Below, one piece after another: positions 23,143 to 30,665 of a stretch of DNA of 30,760 nucleotides. This DNA is from Candidatus Shapirobacteria bacterium (lineage in GTDB: Bacteria; Patescibacteria; Microgenomatia; UBA12405), in assembly GCA_028710865.1 (NCBI GenBank), contig JAQTUF010000007.1:26905-57664 (forward strand), written 5' to 3'. Made by a program: the position numbers and the translations under genes. A model generated the notes under the pieces. It was given only the letters and a program-made list of their open reading frames with translations, searched no databases and had not been told where the DNA came from. Each line of letters starts with the position of its first letter. Position 1 is the first letter of the stretch.

Positions 23143-26100
23143 TTAATTATAACTTTCAATTATTTTTATTTCATCTTCATTCAAATCATAAAGTTTATAG
23201 ACCTCTTGGTCTATCTCCTTATCCAATGTTTTTATTTGATTATCTAAATCTAAGAGTTCATTTCGTTTTTTATTAAACCACTGTTGGAGCTCCTCTTGAT
23301 CAGAGAGTGTTATTTTAACTTTCTGTTTTTCTAATTCAGTAATTAACTCGTTCCAACCAAGCTTATAAAAAGTTTTAAGAGTAGTTGACACAGATTTTGG
23401 TGTATGTTTGGTGATTAAAAGTTCAAGAGCCTTTTCAGATTTTTCATATAATTCCTTATTTAGATCCAATATATTTTGAACTTTATCAATAAAGAATTTT
23501 TCTTCGGTTGATTTTATTTCTGGAATTGGTAAATCACGTACATCATTTATTAAAATTTTAGGGAATAAACCTTTCTTTGCCTTTGGGGAAGTTTGATGAT
23601 GATACCAACCAATTAATGACGAGTTTAAAATTGCCAAAACAAACTCTAAAGAACTTTTTTTATCTTTCGAAATAACATTAATTATTGATGGATTATTATA
23701 AAATTCTTTTTCAACTAAAACACAAGTCAATCTTTCTCCCGTTATTTCTCTAATTAATATTCTTTTGTTATAAAAAAATTTTGGATCAACATAAGAAGCA
23801 ATATGTTTACCATATTTAATATAACTTTCAGATTCAGTATAAAAGTACCTTTTTAAATCTTTTCCAAAAATTTCTTGTTTATATTCATCCCCTTCTTTTT
23901 TATTTGAATGCCAGAGTTTTTTATCAATAATAGAATTTCCATCTTTTTCTCCATAAGTTTTAATCAAATCACTTCTTCTATAAGGTATATAACCTTGAGA
24001 AACATCACAAATATCTTTAATTTTTTTGTTTTGTTTAATTTTTTTTATTAAATTTTCTTTTTCAGGGAAATAATCAAACAAGTCTAACCAATTACCTATA
24101 TGGTCACTTAAAAATGCATTATCAAAAGTTTGAACAGTTTTAAAACTTTGAGCCATCAAATCATAATTAGTAAAGATAGTTTTATATTTTTCTTTTTTTG
24201 TTTTTTTAAAAAAACAAATACACGTTCTTACTGAGGCATCTTCAAATGTTTTATCGTTAGATAAATTTGCAATTTCTAAGATTTCAAAATTATTCAAAAT
24301 CCATTCCCTATATTTCTGTCCAAAGAGAGTTGATAAAAAGGTGTTTGGAAATATATAACCCAAAATTCCGTTTTCTCTTAAGAGAGATAAACCTTTCGAT
24401 ATAAAATATATATATATTTCAAAATCGGGAACATTTGAGTAATTTTTTTCTAAATATTTTTTATCATTTATATCAAACTTAACTCCATATGGAGGATTTC
24501 CTATTACAATATCAAACCCATCTTCTTTTATTATTTCTTTAAATTCATCATTCCAATCAAAAGCTTTTTCTTGAACAACATTTGGATCATCAATAATAGA
24601 ATTTCCACATTTAATATTTTTATCTAAACTCTGTAATGGTTCAGTTCTTCTTGCCGTTTTTAACCATAGGGCAAGTTTGGTAATATCTACACTTTCTTGA
24701 TTTAAATCAACACCATATAAATTATTTAATAATATTTTTTTATCTTCTTCCGCCGGATTGTAGTCGAACAAAGTAATACGTTCTCCTTTTTCTATTTTTT
24801 CATTTATTTTAGTTTCATATCTGTTTCTATGTTCTCTAAATAAAAATGAGTGAGCTTGATTTAAAAATGCTCCACTTCCGCAAGCTGGATCCAATATTTT
24901 TATAGTGTCTAATTCATCAGGGCGTTCTTCTAAATATTTACCAACAGTATTTTCTACGATATATCGTGTTATATATTCAGGGGTATAAAAAATACCATCT
25001 TTTTTTCTCTTTCCTATTTTTTCAACTACTTTTTCTTTTGTACCAATTTCAATTTTATTTCCGTCTTCGGTAAGCAAATAACCACCATCTTCTTTAGTTA
25101 AAAGGATTGATTCTTTGATGGATTCTAGGTCAGAGATACTTTGTTCAAAAATATGACCAAGAAGATTAACATTAAGATCGGTTTCAAAATCATAATCTGC
25201 TAACTTTATTAATTCCTGCCAAATATCATCCTTAATTTCCAGACCATCTAAAATAGTATCAAAAGCAAATAAACCTCCGTTATAAGCGTTAATAGGCGGT
25301 TTAACTCTCGTATTTCCTTTATCTATTGCTAAAAATAATCCTTTAAATTCTGTCCATACTCGTTCATCGCTAGGGGATAGGGAATTAATTGCTCTTTCAT
25401 AAGTATTTTTAACAATATTTAAGGGAAGTAAATTACTTGTGTCTTCACAAACTAAAGTAAAAATAAGTCGATCTAATAACTTTTGTGTTTTTTCCAATAA
25501 TATTGTTTTTTCTATTTGAGGATTGTAGATTATTAAGTGATCTAACAGATCCATTCTTAATTTTTTAAACTCAACATAAAACTTTTTTGTAATATTTTGT
25601 TCCTCGGCAGTCGTATTTTTCGCCAAGATATCAACAACACTTTCTTGATCTTTAGAAATTAAATTTTCTTTTGAAAGTAAAAAATAAAAACGCTTAAATT
25701 CATTCTCTTCATTAAGACTTAATACATCAAACTTTTCATAATATTCTTGTGTTTTTTGTTTGTTATAAAGTCGTATTTCTTTGAAATTAGAAACTACTAT
25801 CCAATTACATCCTTCATATTTTGTTGAATAAACATACGCTTGTTCTATTGGAGTATATTTTCCAACTCTACTTATTTGTTTCTTATCTAATGGGGTTTTA
25901 GCATCTTTAAGTTCTATTACTGCTCGTGTCAATTTTTGATTTTTTGTAAACCAACCCAAACTGCCATCAGGTTCTAAACTATCATTTTCAATTCTAGGAT
26001 GTTGAATTAATGTCCATTCATCTTGTCCGTCTGTGATATCCGTATATCCTAAAATTTCTTCAAAAAAAGTACTAAGGAATTTTCCTTGTACACTTTTTTC

Positions 26101-26241
26101 TTTAGTTTTTTCCAAATCGCTATCTTTTAAAGCCTTTTGCCAATTTTCAATTAATTTTTGTGAAGAAGATCTATTTTCTCCTGTTGGAAATTCAAAAGAT
26201 TGTATTTTTTGAGCTAATAATCTTTTATTAATCAAGTTCAT
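23143..26241 (-). CDS. type IIG restriction enzyme / DNA adenine methyltransferase
   Basis: The 1032-residue single-chain enzyme joins a nuclease and a methylase. The N-terminus has a PD-(D/E)xK site: Pro91-Asp92 and Glu110-x-Lys112 in AVIELKDAK. A helical region (about 215-400) links to the methylase, with motif X near RKKDGIFYTPEYI (412-424), motif I DPACGSG (451-457) that binds AdoMet, and motif IV NPPY (582-585) typical of N6-adenine enzymes. The last 350 residues form a TaqI-like target-recognition domain. The recognition site cannot be read from sequence. A 55-residue helix-turn-helix gene stops two bases before its ATG and is clearly co-transcribed. Confidence 0.9.
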   Translation of the reverse strand: MNLINKRLLAQKIQSFEFPTGENRSSSQKLIENWQKALKDSDLEKTKEKSVQGKFLSTFFEEILGYTDITDGQDEWTLIQHPRIENDSLEPDGSLGWFTKNQKLTRAVIELKDAKTPLDKKQISRVGKYTPIEQAYVYSTKYEGCNWIVVSNFKEIRLYNKQKTQEYYEKFDVLSLNEENEFKRFYFLLSKENLISKDQESVVDILAKNTTAEEQNITKKFYVEFKKLRMDLLDHLIIYNPQIEKTILLEKTQKLLDRLIFTLVCEDTSNLLPLNIVKNTYERAINSLSPSDERVWTEFKGLFLAIDKGNTRVKPPINAYNGGLFAFDTILDGLEIKDDIWQELIKLADYDFETDLNVNLLGHIFEQSISDLESIKESILLTKEDGGYLLTEDGNKIEIGTKEKVVEKIGKRKKDGIFYTPEYITRYIVENTVGKYLEERPDELDTIKILDPACGSGAFLNQAHSFLFREHRNRYETKINEKIEKGERITLFDYNPAEEDKKILLNNLYGVDLNQESVDITKLALWLKTARRTEPLQSLDKNIKCGNSIIDDPNVVQEKAFDWNDEFKEIIKEDGFDIVIGNPPYGVKFDINDKKYLEKNYSNVPDFEIYIYFISKGLSLLRENGILGYIFPNTFLSTLFGQKYREWILNNFEILEIANLSNDKTFEDASVRTCICFFKKTKKEKYKTIFTNYDLMAQSFKTVQTFDNAFLSDHIGNWLDLFDYFPEKENLIKKIKQNKKIKDICDVSQGYIPYRRSDLIKTYGEKDGNSIIDKKLWHSNKKEGDEYKQEIFGKDLKRYFYTESESYIKYGKHIASYVDPKFFYNKRILIREITGERLTCVLVEKEFYNNPSIINVISKDKKSSLEFVLAILNSSLIGWYHHQTSPKAKKGLFPKILINDVRDLPIPEIKSTEEKFFIDKVQNILDLNKELYEKSEKALELLITKHTPKSVSTTLKTFYKLGWNELITELEKQKVKITLSDQEELQQWFNKKRNELLDLDNQIKTLDKEIDQEVYKLYDLNEDEIKIIESYN

Positions 26242-26243
26242 CT

Positions 26244-26411
26244 TTATTTATTTTTTAAAAAAATATCTAATTCTTCTTTTTTAATTCTGTATTGTTTCCC
26301 AGCTTTAATAGCTGTAAGCTTTCCATTTTGTATCCACCTATACACAGTTAAATAAGCTACTTTTAATGTTTTTGAGACTTCTTCAATAGAATAATACTGC
26401 TCGTTTGTCAT
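26244..26411 (-). CDS. small helix-turn-helix protein (MerR/excisionase type)
   Basis: A 55-residue frame on the minus strand reads YYSIEEVSKTLKVAYLTVYRW, then IQNGKLTAIKAGKQYRIKKEEL. This is the complete helix-turn-helix plus wing of excisionase/MerR-like DNA-binding proteins. It ends two bases before the restriction enzyme start, so it likely controls or is controlled with that gene, as C proteins control restriction systems. It could instead act as an excisionase for the island. Upstream, TTGATTATCAA and a related repeat form a possible operator. Confidence 0.75.
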   Translation of the reverse strand: MTNEQYYSIEEVSKTLKVAYLTVYRWIQNGKLTAIKAGKQYRIKKEELDIFLKNK

Positions 26412-26541
26412 GTTGTGTTATTTATCATTATTTAACATTTTTGATTGATAATCAACCATTGATTTTAGTTAAAGCATACTGGCGATATTTTAAATAACGA
26501 TGAACAATCTCTTCATAAGAGAGTAATAGATTTAATCAAAC

Positions 26542-26572
26542 AAAAAGGGCTAGTGTTACCTAGCCCTCTTTT
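26542..26572 (-). terminator. strong rho-independent terminator
   Basis: AGGGCTAG (26546-26553) and CTAGCCCT (26560-26567) form a perfect 8-bp stem with a 6-base loop. On the minus strand it is followed by five T. It ends the small basic-protein gene at 26589. On the plus strand the CTTTTG tail is weaker. Confidence 0.85.
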
Positions 26573-26588
26573 GAGTCTTCCAAGAGTC

Positions 26589-26813
26589 TCACTTCTTAGA
26601 AACAGCTTCCAATTTAATTTTAACTGGTTTTTCTTCCTTTTCCACTGGGTTTGTTTGTTCTATTTGGACCTCAGTTTTTATTTTAGCTCTGCGATTTGCC
26701 AAATATATACGATGTGTTTCTCGTCCTTTGGCACTTTCCTGATATTTTTTTCTAGCAAGTTTTCCTCTCTCCGAGAGAGCATATCGTTTTTGTGCTTCAC
26801 TATATTTTTTCAT
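26589..26813 (-). CDS. small basic protein, unknown
   Basis: The 74-residue protein is very basic, with two related motifs: RYALSERGKLARKKY (10-24) and YQESAKGRETHRIYLANRRAK (24-44). Similar KYxxSxKGKxxRKxY patterns occur in small phage and mobile-element proteins and suggest nucleic-acid binding; this is my inference. It has the best Shine-Dalgarno of the window (AAGGAGGT seven bases before the ATG) and a strong terminator just after the stop, so it is a well-expressed single gene. Confidence 0.65.
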   Translation of the reverse strand: MKKYSEAQKRYALSERGKLARKKYQESAKGRETHRIYLANRRAKIKTEVQIEQTNPVEKEEKPVKIKLEAVSKK

Positions 26814-26820
26814 TTTTTAT

Positions 26821-26828
26821 ACCTCCTT
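26821..26828 (-). promoter_or_regulatory. consensus Shine-Dalgarno site
   Basis: AAGGAGGT on the minus strand with a 7-base spacer to the ATG at 26813. It contrasts with the leaderless starts elsewhere. Confidence 0.8.
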
Positions 26829-26924
26829 TGTTATTAACCTTTAATAATTAATTATCACGACTAAGTGGAGTAGAGGAACTGGGGCACTTTTGGATTAACC
26901 CACCCTAAAGGTGGCAAAATCCAC

Positions 26925-26930
26925 TATAAT
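26925..26930 (+). promoter_or_regulatory. -10 box of the dehydrogenase gene
   Basis: TATAAT lies 99 bases before the ATG at 27030, giving a transcript leader of about 90 bases. The leader has a short TTTCC/GGAAA hairpin and ends with a GGAGG site (27021-27025). A CCACC/GGTGG hairpin lies just before the box. The leader fits no riboswitch class I know. Confidence 0.45.
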
Positions 26931-27029
26931 GAAGTTAGTTTTAGTCATAGTTTCCTCTGGGAAAGTAAAAGTGTAAGGATAAGAGAATTTCAAAATAGTT
27001 ATATCTTTATTATTTTTATTGGAGGCACT

Positions 27030-27983
27030 ATGAAATCTAAAAATATATCCGTCTTATTTCCCCAGTCCCAATTTTCACCATTACAACTTGAAAGATTGGC
27101 AAATTTAGGAAAAGTCAGTTTTATTAAAAACACTAGTTTTAATTCTTTAATTCAATGTCCCAAAAATACTGAAATATTGGTATTTGATCCATCTATTGTT
27201 GGTGGTGTTGCAAAAGCTAAAAATAAGCTGTGGCAAATATTGGAATCACTTCCAAACATTAAGTATTTAGTATTACCCAATTCAGATTATAGTTTTGTTG
27301 ATTTAGAATATTGCCGACAAAAAAATATTATTATTTCTGATGTGCCCTTTTATGATGTGGAATCAAAAGCCGAGCATATTATTTCTTTGCTTTTAGGCTG
27401 TACCAGAAAAATTTTTATCAATGACAGACGGACTTATAGAAGAAAAAATAATCCTGAGTTAGGTCATAACTTCAAAGACATTACTTTAGGAGTTATTGGT
27501 ATCAATCATCTTGGAGAAAAAGTTGTGGAGTTAGCAAAAATATTTGGCTGTGCAGTAAATTTTTATGATGAAAAAACAGTCAGAATTGAGGGAGCTTGTA
27601 GACAAACATTAGATACCTTACTTAGCGATTCGGATATGATTGTTTTATGTTTATCTAAAGTTGAAGAAAATAAAAAATTTCTAAGCAAAGAAAAAATCAA
27701 AAAATTAAAAGAAGGCTCAATGGTAGTTAATATAGGGGACAGAGATTGGGTTGATGAAAAAGCTATGAATGAAGCTTTAGTAAATAGAAAGGTTGATACT
27801 TATTGTTTTGAAGGTGTGTCATTAATAAATTCACCACTTAAAGAAAATGAGTTTGCCGTAATGTTTAAACCTTTCAGCACTTACACTAAAGAAACCATAG
27901 AAAAAAATATGGAAGCCATGGTGATAAATATCGAAGGAATTGTTAGAGGCTTACACTTCAATAGTGTGGAGTTATATAGGTAA
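27030..27983 (+). CDS. D-2-hydroxyacid dehydrogenase-like protein, active site degenerate
   Basis: The 317-residue protein follows the D-2-hydroxyacid dehydrogenase fold. It has an N-terminal catalytic half, a Rossmann part starting at TLGVIGINHLG (152-162), the NIGDRDWVDEKAM loop (234-246) and CFEGVSLINSPL (259-270). The nucleotide loop has Asn159 where the middle Gly of GxGxxG is usual. Arg238 and Glu261 may stand for the catalytic Arg and Glu, but the usual TPHI catalytic His is replaced by KPFS (280-283). So it may bind NAD without normal dehydrogenase activity, or act by another chemistry. GGAGG lies four bases before the ATG. Confidence 0.75.
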   Translation: MKSKNISVLFPQSQFSPLQLERLANLGKVSFIKNTSFNSLIQCPKNTEILVFDPSIVGGVAKAKNKLWQILESLPNIKYLVLPNSDYSFVDLEYCRQKNIIISDVPFYDVESKAEHIISLLLGCTRKIFINDRRTYRRKNNPELGHNFKDITLGVIGINHLGEKVVELAKIFGCAVNFYDEKTVRIEGACRQTLDTLLSDSDMIVLCLSKVEENKKFLSKEKIKKLKEGSMVVNIGDRDWVDEKAMNEALVNRKVDTYCFEGVSLINSPLKENEFAVMFKPFSTYTKETIEKNMEAMVINIEGIVRGLHFNSVELYR

Positions 27984-28109
27984 TATATTAATTTGATTCA
28001 CCTTTTCTATTTCTTCACGTATTTGAGCCACCAACCTAAAATCAGAGAAAGCTTTGAAGATACCAGCTAATTGAGTGGTTATATTAGAGTTACGATCCTC
28101 GAGCATCAT
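27972..28109 (-). CDS. short ORF (45 residues), unknown
   Basis: A 45-codon frame starts at 28109 (a second ATG follows directly) and overlaps the end of the convergent dehydrogenase gene by 12 bases. The product (NITTQLAGIFKAFSD, then FRLVAQIREEIEKVNQIN) looks like two helices and has protein-like composition. An imperfect -10 (AATACT) lies eight bases upstream. It fills most of an otherwise empty 224-base gap. It may be real or the 3' remnant of a longer gene. Confidence 0.35.
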   Translation of the reverse strand: MMLEDRNSNITTQLAGIFKAFSDFRLVAQIREEIEKVNQINILPI

Positions 28110-28128
28110 CCTGTCCTAGTATTACAAC

Positions 28129-28145
28129 GGAACGATTTCAAACTC
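28129..28145 (-). repeat. inverted copy of the cassette-repeat core
   Basis: The minus strand reads AGTTTGAAATCGTTCC. The first copy of the repeat downstream begins AGTTCTGAAATCATTCC and the second AGTTCTAAAATCGTTCC. It lies in opposite orientation to the others, just left of the first cassette gene, so it may mark the edge of the row. Confidence 0.4.
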
Positions 28146-28207
28146 TCCCAAAAATATGATTTTTACCAAAAACTTGATTTTTTCTTAAAAATATAAGAGT
28201 CTTAATT

Positions 28208-29185
28208 ATGAAAAAGTATAAAAAGAGTGTAAATAAAAAAATAATATGGTTCCTGGCGATAGTATTAATCTTTTTAACAATTTTTCTAGGTGTTGTACTA
28301 TCAAAGCAGCCTAAAAATAAAGAAGAGCAATTAGATTCTAATGACCAAAGTGTAACAGAAGATATGATAATTAAACAAATTCGAGAGAAGGATTTAAGTC
28401 CAGAAGTAGTTAAAGAAATGGTAAATGACAAGTTTGAGTTACCTTCATCAATAAATACAGAAATAGTTAATATTTTAAAACAGAGCTATCTGATTCTTGA
28501 TCAAAATGTTAAAAATTTAGACATTAAAGGTACAATAAAAGTCAACACCACAGGTGGTGTTACTTGGGAAAGCCCAGATGGTTTTACTATTCTTGATAGT
28601 AATAGCCCAAATGTAGAGTGGTGGTTGGTTGACAGATTTATGGGGCGTGAAACTTTTAATGAACAAATTATTGGAGAGATAAGACAATTCAAGCTTAAAG
28701 CCTTATCTTTAATAGAAAAGAAATTTACTGAGAATAATTTCGTCAAAAATACAGCCGAATCGGTTAATTATCCAAACACTAATATTGACACTGGATTCGA
28801 TTATAGTATTTCTATTTATAACAAAGGTGATATTAAATGTACTATCGTAACAGGTAAGGACAATAACCAACCAACATCAATAACTATTTCTTGTAGTGAT
28901 CAATATAATAAAAATTATCAAATTCAATCAAAGATATTAAAAGATTTAAATATTAAAAATCAGGGATTAAATTTAAATCTGAGTAAAATTGTTGGACGAT
29001 ATGCCTATTTTTGGCTGGGATACGATCATGCAATCGCCATGATGGACGCTACAGATAAATGGCATATCCTATATAAGGGGCAAGACATGCCTCCATGTGA
29101 TTTAGTCGCTAAAGATAAAATACCAAAAAGTGTAGTGGAATATTGTTATTCCAACAATAAAGAACAAAAGAATCTTATCGAATAG
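28208..29185 (+). CDS. membrane-anchored extracytoplasmic protein, unknown
   Basis: The 325-residue protein has a basic start (MKKYKKSVNKK) and one signal-anchor helix (about 12-31), then an acidic linker and a soluble domain of about 260 residues. The domain has WESPDGF and WWLVDRFMG stretches and four Cys, two near the C-terminus (MPPCDLV, VEYCYSN), which could form a disulfide outside the cell. No known domain is recognised. TATAAG lies ten bases before the ATG. Its stop codon is the first bases of the cassette repeat. Confidence 0.55.
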   Translation: MKKYKKSVNKKIIWFLAIVLIFLTIFLGVVLSKQPKNKEEQLDSNDQSVTEDMIIKQIREKDLSPEVVKEMVNDKFELPSSINTEIVNILKQSYLILDQNVKNLDIKGTIKVNTTGGVTWESPDGFTILDSNSPNVEWWLVDRFMGRETFNEQIIGEIRQFKLKALSLIEKKFTENNFVKNTAESVNYPNTNIDTGFDYSISIYNKGDIKCTIVTGKDNNQPTSITISCSDQYNKNYQIQSKILKDLNIKNQGLNLNLSKIVGRYAYFWLGYDHAIAMMDATDKWHILYKGQDMPPCDLVAKDKIPKSVVEYCYSNNKEQKNLIE

Positions 29186-29250
29186 TTCTGAAATCATTCC
29201 ACTCAGCGAGCACTGAATTTTAGGCACGAAAAGTATCCATATAACACCTT
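29184..29250 (+). repeat. cassette repeat, copy 1 (diverged)
   Basis: It starts at the TAG stop of the gene before it. The first 30 bases match copy 2 at about 24 positions (AGTTCTGAAATCATTCCA, then AGCGAGCA). After that it diverges but keeps a CACGAAAAG box and an AACACC box. A tRNA T-loop-like TGGACTCGAAC follows at 29261-29271. Confidence 0.5.
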
Positions 29251-29275
29251 ACCCCAGAATGGACTCGAACTTTTG

Positions 29276-29281
29276 TATAAT
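29276..29281 (+). promoter_or_regulatory. -10 box of the SET gene (TATAAT), leaderless type
   Basis: TATAAT ends six bases before the ATG at 29288. It sets that ATG as the start over the in-frame TTG upstream. Confidence 0.55.
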
Positions 29282-29287
29282 TCTCTT

Positions 29288-29785
29288 ATGGATAATGTAA
29301 TTGTCAAAAATTCTCCAGTTCAAGGTCTTGGTGTTTATGCTGATAAAGATTTTAAAATAGGTGAGACTGTTTTGATTATTGACGACACTAATGTTGTAAC
29401 CGACGAGTCAAAGTTAACCCCTCAACAACATGAATATGATTGCGATTATTTATCTGACGGCAAAGTGATTCTGATGCAGGAACCAGAAAAATTTATTAAT
29501 CATTCCTGTGACCCTAATACTTACGTAAAAACTATCAACAATCTCCGCCATGTTTTGGCTATGAGAAATATAAAAAAGGGAGAAGAAATTACTTTTGATT
29601 ATTCTATTAATGGATTTAATAATGGTACTTTTGAATGTAAATGTGGTAGTAAAAATTGTCGAAAAGTATATCAAGGAAATTTTTTTAAACTCTCCAAAGA
29701 ACTCCAATTAAAATATTTACCTTATCTTGATGATTGGTTTATCAATGATCATCAAAAAGAAATTGATTCTTTAAAAAGGATTTAG
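29288..29785 (+). CDS. SET-domain protein lysine methyltransferase
   Basis: The 165-residue protein is a complete small SET domain. GLGVYA (13-18) and NHSCDPN (71-77) bind AdoMet, ITFDY (101-105) holds the catalytic Tyr105, and a post-SET Cys cluster CKCGSKNC (117-124) can bind zinc with Cys73. Such enzymes methylate lysines in proteins. In bacteria they are scattered and often gained by transfer; targets here are unknown (histone-like or ribosomal proteins are the family habit). It lacks a signal peptide, so it works inside the cell. Repeats lie on both sides of it, which suggests that it moves as a cassette. Confidence 0.88.
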   Translation: MDNVIVKNSPVQGLGVYADKDFKIGETVLIIDDTNVVTDESKLTPQQHEYDCDYLSDGKVILMQEPEKFINHSCDPNTYVKTINNLRHVLAMRNIKKGEEITFDYSINGFNNGTFECKCGSKNCRKVYQGNFFKLSKELQLKYLPYLDDWFINDHQKEIDSLKRI

Positions 29786-29878
29786 TTCTAAAATCGTTCC
29801 AGAGAGCGAGCAAACACACACTTTACACGGAAAGATAGGCAATATATAAAATACCAAACAACTCCATTTTAATAATAC
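29784..29878 (+). repeat. cassette repeat, copy 2
   Basis: This is 95 bases long, starting at the stop codon of the SET gene. Its last 71 bases match copy 3 at about 62 positions, with no gaps. Strongest boxes are GAGCAAACACACACTTTA, CGGAAAGATAGGCAATAT and CCATTTTAATAATAC. Confidence 0.8.
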
Positions 29879-29907
29879 CCCAAAATCATAGTAAATATAG
29901 TATGGTG

Positions 29908-29913
29908 TATTAT
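29908..29913 (+). promoter_or_regulatory. -10 box (TATTAT), leaderless type
   Basis: TATTAT ends six bases before the ATG at 29920, after the second cassette repeat. Confidence 0.45.
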
Positions 29914-29919
29914 TAATTT

Positions 29920-30642
29920 ATGAAAACAAAAAATAAAAAAAGCTTTCCTAAACTTCTCATTAGTATTCCTATAGTTATTATTATCTTAATAGGGGTTAGT
30001 TTTCTTATTAATCCTAATAAAAATAAGAAGGAAGAAATATCCTCAGTTGAGGAAATTGCCAAGATAGTAAAAAACGAAAATACTAATAATCCTGAAGAAA
30101 ACTTAGAAGATAAAAATGAAGAACCAAATCTTTATATTCCACCAGCTTATCAATCTGGACCATATACTGTTTTAGTTAAAGAAGATAAGCAAAACAATAC
30201 AGTAAACTTAATTCTCCAAGAAGGAGGGAAAGAAACTATTATTGAATCAATAAAGTCTAGTAATACTTTTAAAGGTACATTTTCTGAATTCTTAATGTCA
30301 TCAAATAATAAATATTTACACTATGTTGCTTTTTTAAATCCAGATTATTTTCAATCAAGAATTTATAACGTAGAGAATAAAGAAAAAAATAATTTGAGTA
30401 TTACTGCTTTTGATAAGGGTTTTACTAATGACAATAAATATTTTTATGGTTGTTCTGAAGATGGATTGATTGATGGTGGCATAGAAATTTACAATCTTGA
30501 ACAAATGAAAATTCAATATCAAAAACCAAACGGTTTGATGAAATGTGAATATTCCCAACAGGAAAATAACTTAAAAGTTACATATAGCGACGGTCAAAAT
30601 AAGAATTTTAAATATTCTTTCAGTACAAATACAGTTAATTAA
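29920..30642 (+). CDS. membrane-anchored extracytoplasmic protein, unknown
   Basis: The 240-residue protein starts with a very basic segment and one hydrophobic signal-anchor (about 12-30), then an acidic Asn/Glu-rich linker (about 34-70), then a C-terminal domain rich in beta strands (YTVLVKED, NLILQEG and so on). No known domain is recognised, and repeated strand pairs hint at a propeller- or sandwich-like fold. It resembles the gene at 28208 in layout (basic start, anchor, acidic linker, outer domain). It is followed by the third repeat copy. Confidence 0.55.
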   Translation: MKTKNKKSFPKLLISIPIVIIILIGVSFLINPNKNKKEEISSVEEIAKIVKNENTNNPEENLEDKNEEPNLYIPPAYQSGPYTVLVKEDKQNNTVNLILQEGGKETIIESIKSSNTFKGTFSEFLMSSNNKYLHYVAFLNPDYFQSRIYNVENKEKNNLSITAFDKGFTNDNKYFYGCSEDGLIDGGIEIYNLEQMKIQYQKPNGLMKCEYSQQENNLKVTYSDGQNKNFKYSFSTNTVN

Positions 30643-30665
30643 GATTACAACCTTTATATAAAACA

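Noticed and set aside
26461..26600. Plus-strand open frame reading ILNNDEQSLHKRVIDLIK ahead of the terminator
   Set aside because: It looks protein-like for about 30 residues but lacks a start codon and runs straight into a terminator hairpin. It is at most a tiny gene remnant, and chance is as likely.
26553..26837. Plus-strand ORF antisense to the small basic protein
   Set aside because: The opposite strand has a consensus Shine-Dalgarno, a start and a terminator. The plus frame begins inside the terminator and has low-complexity Phe/Ser-rich sequence.
26931..27020. Riboswitch in the leader of the dehydrogenase gene
   Set aside because: Only one short hairpin is visible and no known aptamer core could be matched.
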